64,000 bases of DNA from Pseudoxanthomonas sp. PXM03. GTDB lineage: Bacteria; Pseudomonadota; Gammaproteobacteria; Xanthomonadales; Xanthomonadaceae. The notes under the pieces were generated by a model, which worked only from the letters and a program-made list of their open reading frames with translations, did not search any database and was not told the origin of the DNA. The stretch spans positions 124,001 to 188,000 of the forward strand of contig NZ_JACVAU010000005.1 of NCBI RefSeq assembly GCF_014852005.1. Direction: 5' to 3'. The translations under genes and the position numbers were made by a program. Shown piece by piece: positions 7,559-14,860 of this stretch (positions within the stretch are counted from its first letter, which is position 1; each line of letters starts with the position of its first letter).

Positions 7559-8104
7559 TCAGGTCGATGCATCGTCGGTCGGAGTGGCACCATCCTTGCG
7601 GCATGCCTGCAGGATCCGGGGTGTCAGCGACGTCTCCAGGGTGCCGCCCCGTTCGGCCAGCGCCAGCGTATCGAACGCTGGGATCTGTGCGTCCGCGCGT
7701 TCCATGCTGATCTCCGCATAGGCTTTCAGCGCACTGCGGACGCCCGCAATCTGGGGGGCGACGGGATCGGCGCGCTGCTCGGGATGGACGATCTGCCAGG
7801 CGGCGTTGCCGTAGAGGATCTGCATGAAGAGCATGCCGCCATAGTACGAGTCCATCTCCAGCTTGGGCTCGAGGAAGTCGCACGCTGTGATCACCAGGTC
7901 CGGTGTCTCGATCGCCCATTGGAGCATCCAGGCACGCATCGGCTTCGCATCCGGATCAAGTGGAAACCGTTCCAGATGGCGCGTCAGTCGGACGAACTTC
8001 GCTTCATCGGTGTCGGCGGCGGCATGGGCGGAAGCCTGGGCGCCGGCCATGCCCGGCAGGCAGGCCAGCAGGATGATCGCCAATCGCGTCTGCAGTCGCT
8101 TCAC
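7559..8104 (-). CDS. Secreted protein of unknown function
   Basis: A protein of 181 residues with a clear signal peptide (about 1-22: basic start, LAIILLACLPGM core, AGAQA cleavage region), so periplasmic or exported. The mature part is soluble and helical with one conserved-looking block (WAIETPDLVITACDFLEP). The start codon is GTG; a GGGAG site six bases upstream supports it. Two Cys in the mature part could form a disulfide. It sits between fbp and the oxygenase on the same strand, with 56 and 16 base gaps, so co-transcription is likely. I do not recognise a characterised family. Confidence 0.7.
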   Translation of the reverse strand: MKRLQTRLAIILLACLPGMAGAQASAHAAADTDEAKFVRLTRHLERFPLDPDAKPMRAWMLQWAIETPDLVITACDFLEPKLEMDSYYGGMLFMQILYGNAAWQIVHPEQRADPVAPQIAGVRSALKAYAEISMERADAQIPAFDTLALAERGGTLETSLTPRILQACRKDGATPTDDAST

Positions 8105-8160
8105 TCGTCGCTCCCGGCGGAGGGGATGCTCCGCACTTGCGCGATTCTAGCCTCGTCCGC

Positions 8161-9192
8161 TCACGCGGCCGCGGTGTCGTGCGCGCGGTGGTAGCCGACG
8201 GCGGCTTCGACTTCCTTCCTCGATCCCAGGAACACCGGTACGCGCTGGTGCAGGTGTGTCGGGCGCAGCGACAGGATGTCCTCGCGCCCGGTGCTCGCCG
8301 CACCGCCGGCCTGCTCCACCAGCATGCCCATCGGGTTGGCCTCGTACATCAGGCGCAGCTTGCCGGCCTTGCCCGGGTCCTTGCGGTCCCACGGGTAGAT
8401 GAAGATGCCGCCGCGGGTCAGGATGCGGTGCACATCCGCCACCATGCTGGCGATCCAGCGCATGTTGAAGTCCTTGCCGCGCGGACCTTCCTTGCCGGCG
8501 AGCAGGTCGTTGACATAGCCCTGCATCGGGGCTTCCCAGTGGCGCTGGTTCGACATGTTGATGGCGAACTCCTTCGTCTCCTCCGGGATCCGCATGTCGC
8601 GCTGGGTCATCACGAACGCGCCCTGCTCGCGGTCCAGCGTGAACGCATGGGTGCCGTTGCCGGTGGTGAGCACCAGCATCGTGCTGGGCCCATAGATGCA
8701 GTAACCGGCGGCGACCTGTTCGCGGCCGGGCTGGAGGAAGTGCTCGTCGCTTGGCGTGGTCACGCCATCCGGGCTGCGCAGCACCGAAAAGATGGTGCCC
8801 ACCGAAACGTTGACGTCGATGTTAGAGCTGCCGTCCAGCGGATCGAACAGCAGCAGGAAGCCCCCGCGCGGGTAGGCGTCCGGGATCGGCTGGCTGTGGT
8901 CCATCTCTTCCGAGGCGCAAGCGGCCAGGTGGCCGCCCCAAGCGTTGGCTTCCAGCAGGATGTCGTTGCTTAGCACGTCCAGCTTCTTCTGCGCCTCGCC
9001 CTGCACGTTGCCGGTACCGGCGTCGCCCAGCACGCCGCCCAGTGCGCCCTTGCTGACCGCGATGGAGATGCTGGTGCAGGCGCGGGCCACCACCGCGATC
9101 AGCTGGCGCAGGTCGGCGCTGATGCGGCCGGCGCGCTGCTCTTCGATCAGGTAGCGGCTCAGCGAGACGGCGGACGGAGCGGGAGCGGGCAT
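8161..9192 (-). CDS. fbp: Fructose-1,6-bisphosphatase class I
   Basis: A protein of 343 residues that hydrolyses fructose 1,6-bisphosphate to fructose 6-phosphate in gluconeogenesis, in the cytoplasm. Seen: the [11 protein letters not shown] segment near 55, the metal-binding [12 protein letters not shown] at about 117-128, [12 protein letters not shown], and the phosphate/sugar-binding [15 protein letters not shown] and [20 protein letters not shown] blocks. Length fits the family (330-345). A longer frame upstream exists, but conservation begins with [10 protein letters not shown], so the ATG at 9192 is used. It diverges from the MgtC/DUF4010 gene; the start region is only about 90 bases from that gene's ATG. 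Confidence 0.95.
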   Translation of the reverse strand: MPAPAPSAVSLSRYLIEEQRAGRISADLRQLIAVVARACTSISIAVSKGALGGVLGDAGTGNVQGEAQKKLDVLSNDILLEANAWGGHLAACASEEMDHSQPIPDAYPRGGFLLLFDPLDGSSNIDVNVSVGTIFSVLRSPDGVTTPSDEHFLQPGREQVAAGYCIYGPSTMLVLTTGNGTHAFTLDREQGAFVMTQRDMRIPEETKEFAINMSNQRHWEAPMQGYVNDLLAGKEGPRGKDFNMRWIASMVADVHRILTRGGIFIYPWDRKDPGKAGKLRLMYEANPMGMLVEQAGGAASTGREDILSLRPTHLHQRVPVFLGSRKEVEAAVGYHRAHDTAAA

Positions 9193-9283
9193 GATGGGAT
9201 CCACGGCGAACGGTGCGCGCATTGTCCGGGTTGATGGGACCAATGCAAGACCATTCGCTATGCTGACGGGTCTGGAGGAAGGA

Positions 9284-10519
9284 ATGGACGAAGCAACCCC
9301 GGAGACCTGGCTGGCGCTGTCCTCGGCGCTGGGCCTGGGCCTGCTGATCGGCCTGGTGCGCGAACGCAGCCACGGTCGTCGCGCGCATGCCATCGCTGGC
9401 CTGCGCACGCATGCGCTGGTGGCGCTGGGCGCGGCGGTGGCGGCGTGGCTGGGCCTGCCCGTGTTGCTGGTCGGGTTGGGCGTCGTCGGGGCACTGGCGG
9501 CGATGGCCTACCACGCCACGCGCCAGGACGATCCCGGCCTGACGAGCGAAGTGACCCTGGTGCTTACCTTCCTGCTGGGCGCCATGGCGATGCGCGCACC
9601 GGCGCTGGCCACCGCGCTGGCGGTGGTGGTGGCCGTGCTGCTGTATGCCAAGCAGCCGCTGCATGAACTCACCCGCGACACCTTCAGCGAACGCGAGGTG
9701 TTCGACGGCCTGCTGCTGCTCGCTTCGGCGCTGGTCATCCTGCCGATCCTGCCGGACCGCCCGATCGGGCCTTTCGACGCCATCAACCTGGCCACCATCT
9801 GGAAACTCGTGGTGCTGGTGATGGCCGTCAGTGCGCTGGGCCATGTCGTGCTGCGCGTGGTCGGCAATCGCTGGGGGTTGGCGGCGGCGGGGTTCTTTGC
9901 CGGCTATGTGTCGTCGACGGCGGCCACCATTGGGTTCGGACAGCGGGCGAAGGAAACACCGGCCCTGTTGCGCTCGGCTGTCGCGGCCGCGCTGCTGGCG
10001 AATCTGGCCTCGCTGACGCTGTGCGTGCCCATCCTGTGGGCGGTATCCCCAGCCCTGGTGCGTGACCTGCTGCCGGAACTCTGCGCCATCGGTGGCGTAC
10101 TGCTGGCCGGCGGCGTGTTGGGCCTGCGCGCGGGACGCGAGGAAACCGTGAAGCCTCCTACCTCCGAGAGCCGCATGTTCCGCTTCGGGCAGGCGCTCGG
10201 TTTCGCCTTGCTGGTGGGGGTGTTGACGTTCGTGGCGGCGGCGCTCGCGACGTGGATCGGACCACGGGGCGCGATGGCAGCCGCTGCGCTGTCGGCGGTC
10301 GCGGAACTGCATGCAGCCGTGGCAACGCTGGCCAACCAGTTTTCGCGCGGCGGACTCGAGGCTGCGGAAGCACGCTGGTGGATGCTCGCGTTGCTGGCGG
10401 CCAGCCTCATCGCCAAGTCGGTAATCGCCTGGGTCAGCGGCGGGGCCGCCTACGGCATGCGAGTGTCCGCAGGTCTGCTGGTGGCGCTGGCCGCGGGCGC
10501 GGCGATGGTGGTGTTCTGA
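9284..10519 (+). CDS. MgtC/SapB and DUF4010 membrane protein
   Basis: A protein of 411 residues and about 12 hydrophobic segments. The first part (residues 8-140) has the MgtC/SapB signature: [13 protein letters not shown], then [14 protein letters not shown]. The rest matches DUF4010 ([25 protein letters not shown], and later [17 protein letters not shown]). The function is not established; MgtC-type domains are linked to Mg stress and membrane potential in other bacteria. In-frame ATGs at 9191 and 9260 lie upstream, but GGAGG at 9273-9277 places the start at 9284. The gene diverges from fbp and ends before a REP doublet. Confidence 0.85.
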   Translation: MDEATPETWLALSSALGLGLLIGLVRERSHGRRAHAIAGLRTHALVALGAAVAAWLGLPVLLVGLGVVGALAAMAYHATRQDDPGLTSEVTLVLTFLLGAMAMRAPALATALAVVVAVLLYAKQPLHELTRDTFSEREVFDGLLLLASALVILPILPDRPIGPFDAINLATIWKLVVLVMAVSALGHVVLRVVGNRWGLAAAGFFAGYVSSTAATIGFGQRAKETPALLRSAVAAALLANLASLTLCVPILWAVSPALVRDLLPELCAIGGVLLAGGVLGLRAGREETVKPPTSESRMFRFGQALGFALLVGVLTFVAAALATWIGPRGAMAAAALSAVAELHAAVATLANQFSRGGLEAAEARWWMLALLAASLIAKSVIAWVSGGAAYGMRVSAGLLVALAAGAAMVVF

Positions 10520-10531
10520 GCCTGGCTTTTC

Positions 10532-10676
10532 TGTAGGAGCGACGTGAGTCGCGACCGAGGCACCGAATCGCCGTGAAACGCGACATCGTCGCGAGAAGGG
10601 ATTGCCGATCCGTTCCGTGCCACTGAAAGATCCGGGTGATGGTGAGCGTGCGGTCGCGACTCACGTCGCTCCTACA
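10532..10676. repeat. REP-like palindromic doublet, copy 1
   Basis: Two inverted arms, 10532-10558 and 10651-10676, share GTAGGAGCGACGTGAGTCGC. Each arm folds on its own as GCGAC-GTGA-GTCGC, and the two arms can also pair with each other. It fills the gap between two convergent genes, the usual place for such REPs in Xanthomonadaceae. Three more doublets occur in this window. Confidence 0.9.
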
Positions 10677-10690
10677 AACACCCAGCGGAC

Positions 10691-11320
10691 TCAGATGATC
10701 CGCAGCGTGATCGCCTTCAGCACGGCGCGGGTGCGGTCGCGCGTACCGAGCTTGTCGAGGATCGTGGAGACGTAGTTCTTCACTGTGCCTTCGGCCAGGA
10801 ACAGCGTGCGCGCGATTTCCTTGTTCGAATAACCGCCCGCCAGCAGCCGCAGGATCGCCACTTCGCGCTCACTGAAGGTATCGCTGGGCGGCGCTTCGTC
10901 CCGGAAGCGGAAGCGCGCGCGAACGGGATCTGTGCTCACCGGCTGCAGCAGCGTCTCGCCTGCGGCCACGCGCTGGATGGCGTCGTGCAGGTCTTCCGGG
11001 GCGGCGTCCTTCAGCAGGAAGCCCTGCGCACCGGCCTGGGTGGCACGCAACAGCAGGTCGCTATCGTCGAAGGTCGTCAGCAGCAGTACCGGCGTCCGGT
11101 CGCCACCTTCGCGCAGCTGCAGCAGGGCTTCGATGCCGTCGGTGCCGGGCATGCGGATGTCGCTCAGCACCACGTCCACCGGCTGGGCCTTGAGCTTGGC
11201 CAGCAGGTCGGCACCATCGTCGGCCTCGAAGACCACCTCGATCTGCTGCGCCTTCAACAAGGCGCGCAGACCGGCGCGCACCAGCGCCTGGTCGTCGGCC
11301 AGGGCGACCCGCACGCTCAT
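10691..11320 (-). CDS. NarL/FixJ-type response regulator
   Basis: A protein of 209 residues. The receiver domain (1-120) has the acidic pocket DD at 9-10, phospho-acceptor Asp in VVLSDIRMP (about 54), the Thr of LLLTTFDD and the Lys of LLKDAAPEDL. The LuxR-type output domain (145-209) shows SEREVAILRLLAGGYSNKEIA and the recognition helix GTVKNYVSTILDKL. It binds DNA when phosphorylated. Its start overlaps the stop of the sensor kinase gene by four bases, so the two are translationally coupled and act together. The closest known relatives are LiaR/DesR-like regulators; the target genes cannot be read from the sequence. Confidence 0.92.
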   Translation of the reverse strand: MSVRVALADDQALVRAGLRALLKAQQIEVVFEADDGADLLAKLKAQPVDVVLSDIRMPGTDGIEALLQLREGGDRTPVLLLTTFDDSDLLLRATQAGAQGFLLKDAAPEDLHDAIQRVAAGETLLQPVSTDPVRARFRFRDEAPPSDTFSEREVAILRLLAGGYSNKEIARTLFLAEGTVKNYVSTILDKLGTRDRTRAVLKAITLRII

Positions 11321-12423
11321 GCGGGCAGCCTCACGTCCAGGCGCAGGCCGCCGGTCGGGCTGTTGCCCAGGCGAAGATCGCCACCCAGCGCCGCGACGCG
11401 CTCGCGGATGCCCGACAGTCCATTGCCTTCGCGCAAACCACCCCTGAGCTTGCCATCGTCCTCAATGCACAGGCGCATGTCAGCGTCCTCCCTGCTCAGC
11501 GAAACCATCAACGTCTCCGCGTTCGCGTGCCGTGCGGCGTTGGTCAGGCACTCCTGCACGATGCGCAGCAGAGACTCCGCCACGGCCGGATCGGTGATGC
11601 GGATGTCTTCCGCGATACGCAGATCCAGCGTTGGCCGTGGCAGCGGTGCGGCGAGGGCACGGATCGCGGTCTGGAGGTCCAGCCCGCGCGAATCGCGCAG
11701 GGCCTGCACGACGTTGCGGATATCGTCCAGCAACTCGGTGGACAACTGCTGCGCGATGCGGACTTCATCGCGCACGGCGAACACCGGATCGCTGGCCAAT
11801 GCCCGCAGGTTGAGCTTCATCGCCGTGAGCTTGTGACCGGCCACGTCGTGCAGCTCGCGCGCCACGCGCAGCCGTTCGGCGTCACGCGCGCTGTCGGCCA
11901 GTAGCGCCCGTGTGGCCAGCAGGTCCGCATTCACCAACGCCAACTGGTCGCGGGATTCCTCGGAGCGCCGGGCGTAGTGCACGCACAGGCCGGCGAGCGC
12001 CTGGAAGCCGATGTTGATCAGCGTCATCGTCAGCGGCGCGCCGAACCCGTGGTGCACCATCAGCGTGTAGAACGCCACGTTCAACACCAGCGCGGCACCG
12101 ATGACCCCGCGCGGCGACAGCACGTTGACCGCGCATGCCACCCAGACCACCAGCAGCACCTGCGCGGTGCCCACGCGCGGCGTCAGCCAGGCCAGCAGCA
12201 GCGCAAGGCCGGCCATCGCCACCAGGGCGATCCGCCGCTGCCGCTCCCAGGTGTCCGGTGCCAGTGCGAACAGGAGGAATCCCAGCGCGTACGCCACCAG
12301 TGCGGCGGCCGCGGCTGGCAGCACCTCCGGCGGCAGGAAGCGCAGGCCCAGCGACACGGCGGCGAGCGTGAACACGCCCGCCAGCGTCATGGGTTCGCGA
12401 AGTCGATTCAGGGTTGGCCACAT
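11317..12423 (-). CDS. Sensor histidine kinase, HisKA_3 type (DesK/NarX-like)
   Basis: A protein of 368 residues. The N-terminal part (10-165) has about five to six membrane helices and no large periplasmic loop. A dimerisation/phospho-acceptor segment follows, RVARELHDVAGHKLTAMKLNL (about 203-223), whose His in the LHD motif is the predicted phosphorylation site. The ATPase domain has NAARHANAE, DDGKLRGG and NGLSGIRERVAALGG. Such kinases sense membrane or cell-envelope state and phosphorylate the NarL-type partner, here the next gene. The signal is unknown. The ATG is the first codon of the conserved frame; 84 bases separate it from prpF upstream. Confidence 0.9.
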   Translation of the reverse strand: MWPTLNRLREPMTLAGVFTLAAVSLGLRFLPPEVLPAAAAALVAYALGFLLFALAPDTWERQRRIALVAMAGLALLLAWLTPRVGTAQVLLVVWVACAVNVLSPRGVIGAALVLNVAFYTLMVHHGFGAPLTMTLINIGFQALAGLCVHYARRSEESRDQLALVNADLLATRALLADSARDAERLRVARELHDVAGHKLTAMKLNLRALASDPVFAVRDEVRIAQQLSTELLDDIRNVVQALRDSRGLDLQTAIRALAAPLPRPTLDLRIAEDIRITDPAVAESLLRIVQECLTNAARHANAETLMVSLSREDADMRLCIEDDGKLRGGLREGNGLSGIRERVAALGGDLRLGNSPTGGLRLDVRLPA

Positions 12424-12507
12424 GCGCGCATGCTGTCGTGCGCGTGGCGCCGAGGCAATGGGTCGGGCGAAAGTGGTGACTTCCGGCAGGTCAGCGACGC
12501 GGCGTTG

Positions 12508-13701
12508 TCAGAACGCGTCACCCGGCACGCGCACCGTGCCTTCCATCAGCACCCGCGCGCTGCGGCTCATGATGGCCCTGGTGGCTGACCACTGGCCGTC
12601 CGTCTGCTTCAGCTCCGCCCCGACCCGCAACGTGCCGGAAGGATGACCGAACACCACCACCTCGCGTGAGCCGCCGCCCGCCGCGGCATTGACCACCGTG
12701 CCGGGGACGGCGGCGGCGGCGGCGATGGCGACCGACGCAGTGCCCATCATCGCGTGGTGCAGCTTGCCCATAGACATGGCGCGCGCGAGCAGATCGATGT
12801 CGGCCGCGCGCACCGGCTTGCCGCTCGACGACAGGTAATCCTTCGGCGACGCGACAAAAGCGACCTTCGGCGTCAGCGGTCGCGCGGCGGCCTTCGCCAC
12901 ATCGTCCACCAGCCCCATGCGTACCGCGCCGTGGGCACGGATCGCTTCCAGCTTCGCCAGTGCGGCCTTGTCCTCGTTGATCGCGCCCTGCAGCTCGGTG
13001 CCGTCGTAGCCCAGCGCTGCGGCCTCGATGAACACCACCGGCACGCCCGCGTTGATCATCGTGGCCGTGAACACGCCCACGCCGGGGACCTCAAGATCGT
13101 CGACGAGGTTGCCGGTGGGGAACATGGCGCCACCGCCCTCTCCTTCACCTTCGTCGGCCGGATCGATGAACTCCAGCTGCACTTCCGCCGCCGGGAATGT
13201 CACGCCATCCAGTTCGAATTCGCCGGTTTCCTGCACTTCGCCGCCACTGACCTGTACGTGCGCGACGATGGTCTTCTGGATGTTGGCCTGCCAGATACGC
13301 ACCGTGCACACGCCGTCGCGTGGCACGCGCGACGGATCGACCATGCCGTTCGCGATGGCAAACGGCCCGACCGCCGACGACAGGTTGCCGCAGTTGCCGC
13401 TCCAGTCGATGAAGGACTCGTTGATCGGCACCTGTCCGTACAGATAGTCCACGTCATGGTCTGGCTGGCTGCTCGGCGAGATGATCACCACCTTGCTGGT
13501 GCTCGACGTCGCCCCGCCCATGCCGTCGGTGTGCTTGCCGTACGGATCGGGCGAACCGATCACGCGGCTCAGCAGGGCATCACGCGCTGGCCCCGGCACC
13601 TGTGCGCGTGCAGGCAGGTCCTCCAGGCGGAAGAACACGCCTTTCGACGTGCCGCCGCGCATGTAGGTGGCGGGGATGCGGATTTGAGAGGTCTGGGACA
13701 T
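12508..13701 (-). CDS. prpF: 2-methylaconitate cis-trans isomerase PrpF
   Basis: A protein of 397 residues. It converts the AcnD product (trans/cis-2-methylaconitate) to the form used by aconitase in the methylcitrate cycle for propionate breakdown. Seen: the N-terminal MRGGTSKGVFF block with the catalytic-region Lys, SPDPYGKHTDGMGGATSSTSKV, and DWSGNCGNLSSAVGPFAI with the conserved Cys, plus the second-domain counterpart near 300-340 (MGKLHHAMMGTASVA). Length fits the family (about 390-400). The ATG at 13701 is preferred over one three codons earlier. PrpF normally sits next to AcnD; here two unrelated genes separate them. Confidence 0.93.
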   Translation of the reverse strand: MSQTSQIRIPATYMRGGTSKGVFFRLEDLPARAQVPGPARDALLSRVIGSPDPYGKHTDGMGGATSSTSKVVIISPSSQPDHDVDYLYGQVPINESFIDWSGNCGNLSSAVGPFAIANGMVDPSRVPRDGVCTVRIWQANIQKTIVAHVQVSGGEVQETGEFELDGVTFPAAEVQLEFIDPADEGEGEGGGAMFPTGNLVDDLEVPGVGVFTATMINAGVPVVFIEAAALGYDGTELQGAINEDKAALAKLEAIRAHGAVRMGLVDDVAKAAARPLTPKVAFVASPKDYLSSSGKPVRAADIDLLARAMSMGKLHHAMMGTASVAIAAAAAVPGTVVNAAAGGGSREVVVFGHPSGTLRVGAELKQTDGQWSATRAIMSRSARVLMEGTVRVPGDAF

Positions 13702-13734
13702 GGAAATCACCGATGACTTTGATGGTGGTACGGC

Positions 13735-14319
13735 TCAGAACAAGGAAGGTTGCGTTGCAGGTGGATCAAGCTCGGACAGCAATGGCCAGCGCCCGATAAC
13801 TTCGTAGCTGTAGGGATCCCCGCTACCAATCACCAGGCACAAGGTGTCGATCATCCAAGAGATCGCCGGAGCTAGCGGGATGCTGTCGAACGAGCGCTTA
13901 GCTCTGTAACTCAGGGTAATGTGCGGCGTTACGCCGGTCGCGATTTGGCTGAATCCTGCGTCGGCCAGCGAACGCTGAACGGTCGCCAGTAGTTCTTGGA
14001 ATGCCTTGGGCTTGCCGTAGGCACGCAATGTACAGTGCTGCTTCGCAGCCGCGAGATCCGGCCCCTCGATGCGATTGAACAGCAGCGTGCAGGCGCGTGC
14101 TGAGATACGGTCACCGACCCGCAGCAACGCATCGCGGTCCCTCGTCGTCGGATCGAAAATTCGTTCCGAGAAGGACTGATGCCAGTTTCCGGAGGGAAAC
14201 AGGGTTGTTCCAAGCTCACGTATCAGTCCAATGGAGATGAAACGCTGCAGCACGTCCTCCGACCATGCGACCGGAGGCAGTGCTGCGAAAAAAATGCGGG
14301 GATGAGAAGGTCTTATCAC
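13735..14319 (-). CDS. 2'-5' RNA ligase / RNA 2',3'-cyclic phosphodiesterase-like protein
   Basis: A protein of 194 residues of the 2H phosphoesterase superfamily. The first motif appears as NWHQS (H-x-S, about 46-50) and the second as PHITLSY (H-x-T, about 133). ThpR-type enzymes hydrolyse 2',3'-cyclic phosphates or ligate tRNA halves in vitro; the cellular role is unclear. The start codon is GTG; no in-frame ATG lies before the conserved RPSHPRIFFAAL segment. The gene is visibly less GC-rich than prpF and acnD on either side, suggesting recent acquisition inside this locus. It is co-directional with both. Confidence 0.75.
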   Translation of the reverse strand: MIRPSHPRIFFAALPPVAWSEDVLQRFISIGLIRELGTTLFPSGNWHQSFSERIFDPTTRDRDALLRVGDRISARACTLLFNRIEGPDLAAAKQHCTLRAYGKPKAFQELLATVQRSLADAGFSQIATGVTPHITLSYRAKRSFDSIPLAPAISWMIDTLCLVIGSGDPYSYEVIGRWPLLSELDPPATQPSLF

Positions 14320-14352
14320 CTGATGACCGCGTATGACTGCTTGGTCACAGCA

Positions 14353-14817
14353 TCACGCACCGTCCGGAATCTCGGGTTCGACCAGCTTCGCCAGCATCTC
14401 CAGCGATTCCTGCCAGCCCTGGTAGCAGAAATCGACCGGGATCGCGGCGGGAATGCCTTCCTGCACGACGTTGAGCTCGGTGCCGGCGACGCTCTTCTTC
14501 AGCGTGACTGTCACGTGCATCTGGCCCGGCAGGCCGGGGTTGTCGAACTGGTCGGTGTAACGCAGCAATTCGTTCTCCACCAGTTCCACGTAAGTGCCGC
14601 CGAAGGAGTGGCTGGAGCCGGTACCGAAGTTGGTGAATGACATCGTGTAGCCGCCGCCCACGCGGGCATCCATCGAATGGACCTTGCCGGTGAAGCCGTG
14701 CGGTGGCAGCCACTTCACCATCGCGTCGGGATCGAGGAATGCGCGGTAGACGCGCGAAGGCGGTGCGCGCAGCACGCGATGTAGGCGGACGATACCGGGG
14801 GCGGTGTTCTCGGACAT
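14353..14817 (-). CDS. SRPBCC-superfamily (AHSA1/polyketide-cyclase-like) protein
   Basis: A protein of 154 residues. Typical marks of the activator-of-Hsp90-like START fold: RVLRAPPSRVYRAFLDPDAMVKWLPP near 14-40, DARVGGGYTMSF, the FGGTYVELVENELLRYTD strand region, and the C-terminal helix YQGWQESLEMLAKLVE. These proteins bind small hydrophobic ligands in a helix-grip cavity; the specific ligand is unknown. Soluble, cytoplasmic. It lies between acnD and the RNA-ligase-like gene on the same strand, an unusual insert in an acnD-prpF locus. High GC, unlike its downstream neighbour. Confidence 0.85.
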   Translation of the reverse strand: MSENTAPGIVRLHRVLRAPPSRVYRAFLDPDAMVKWLPPHGFTGKVHSMDARVGGGYTMSFTNFGTGSSHSFGGTYVELVENELLRYTDQFDNPGLPGQMHVTVTLKKSVAGTELNVVQEGIPAAIPVDFCYQGWQESLEMLAKLVEPEIPDGA

Positions 14818-14860
14818 GATCGGACTCCTGTGCGGTGGGTGTACCGATACGACGAACGGG

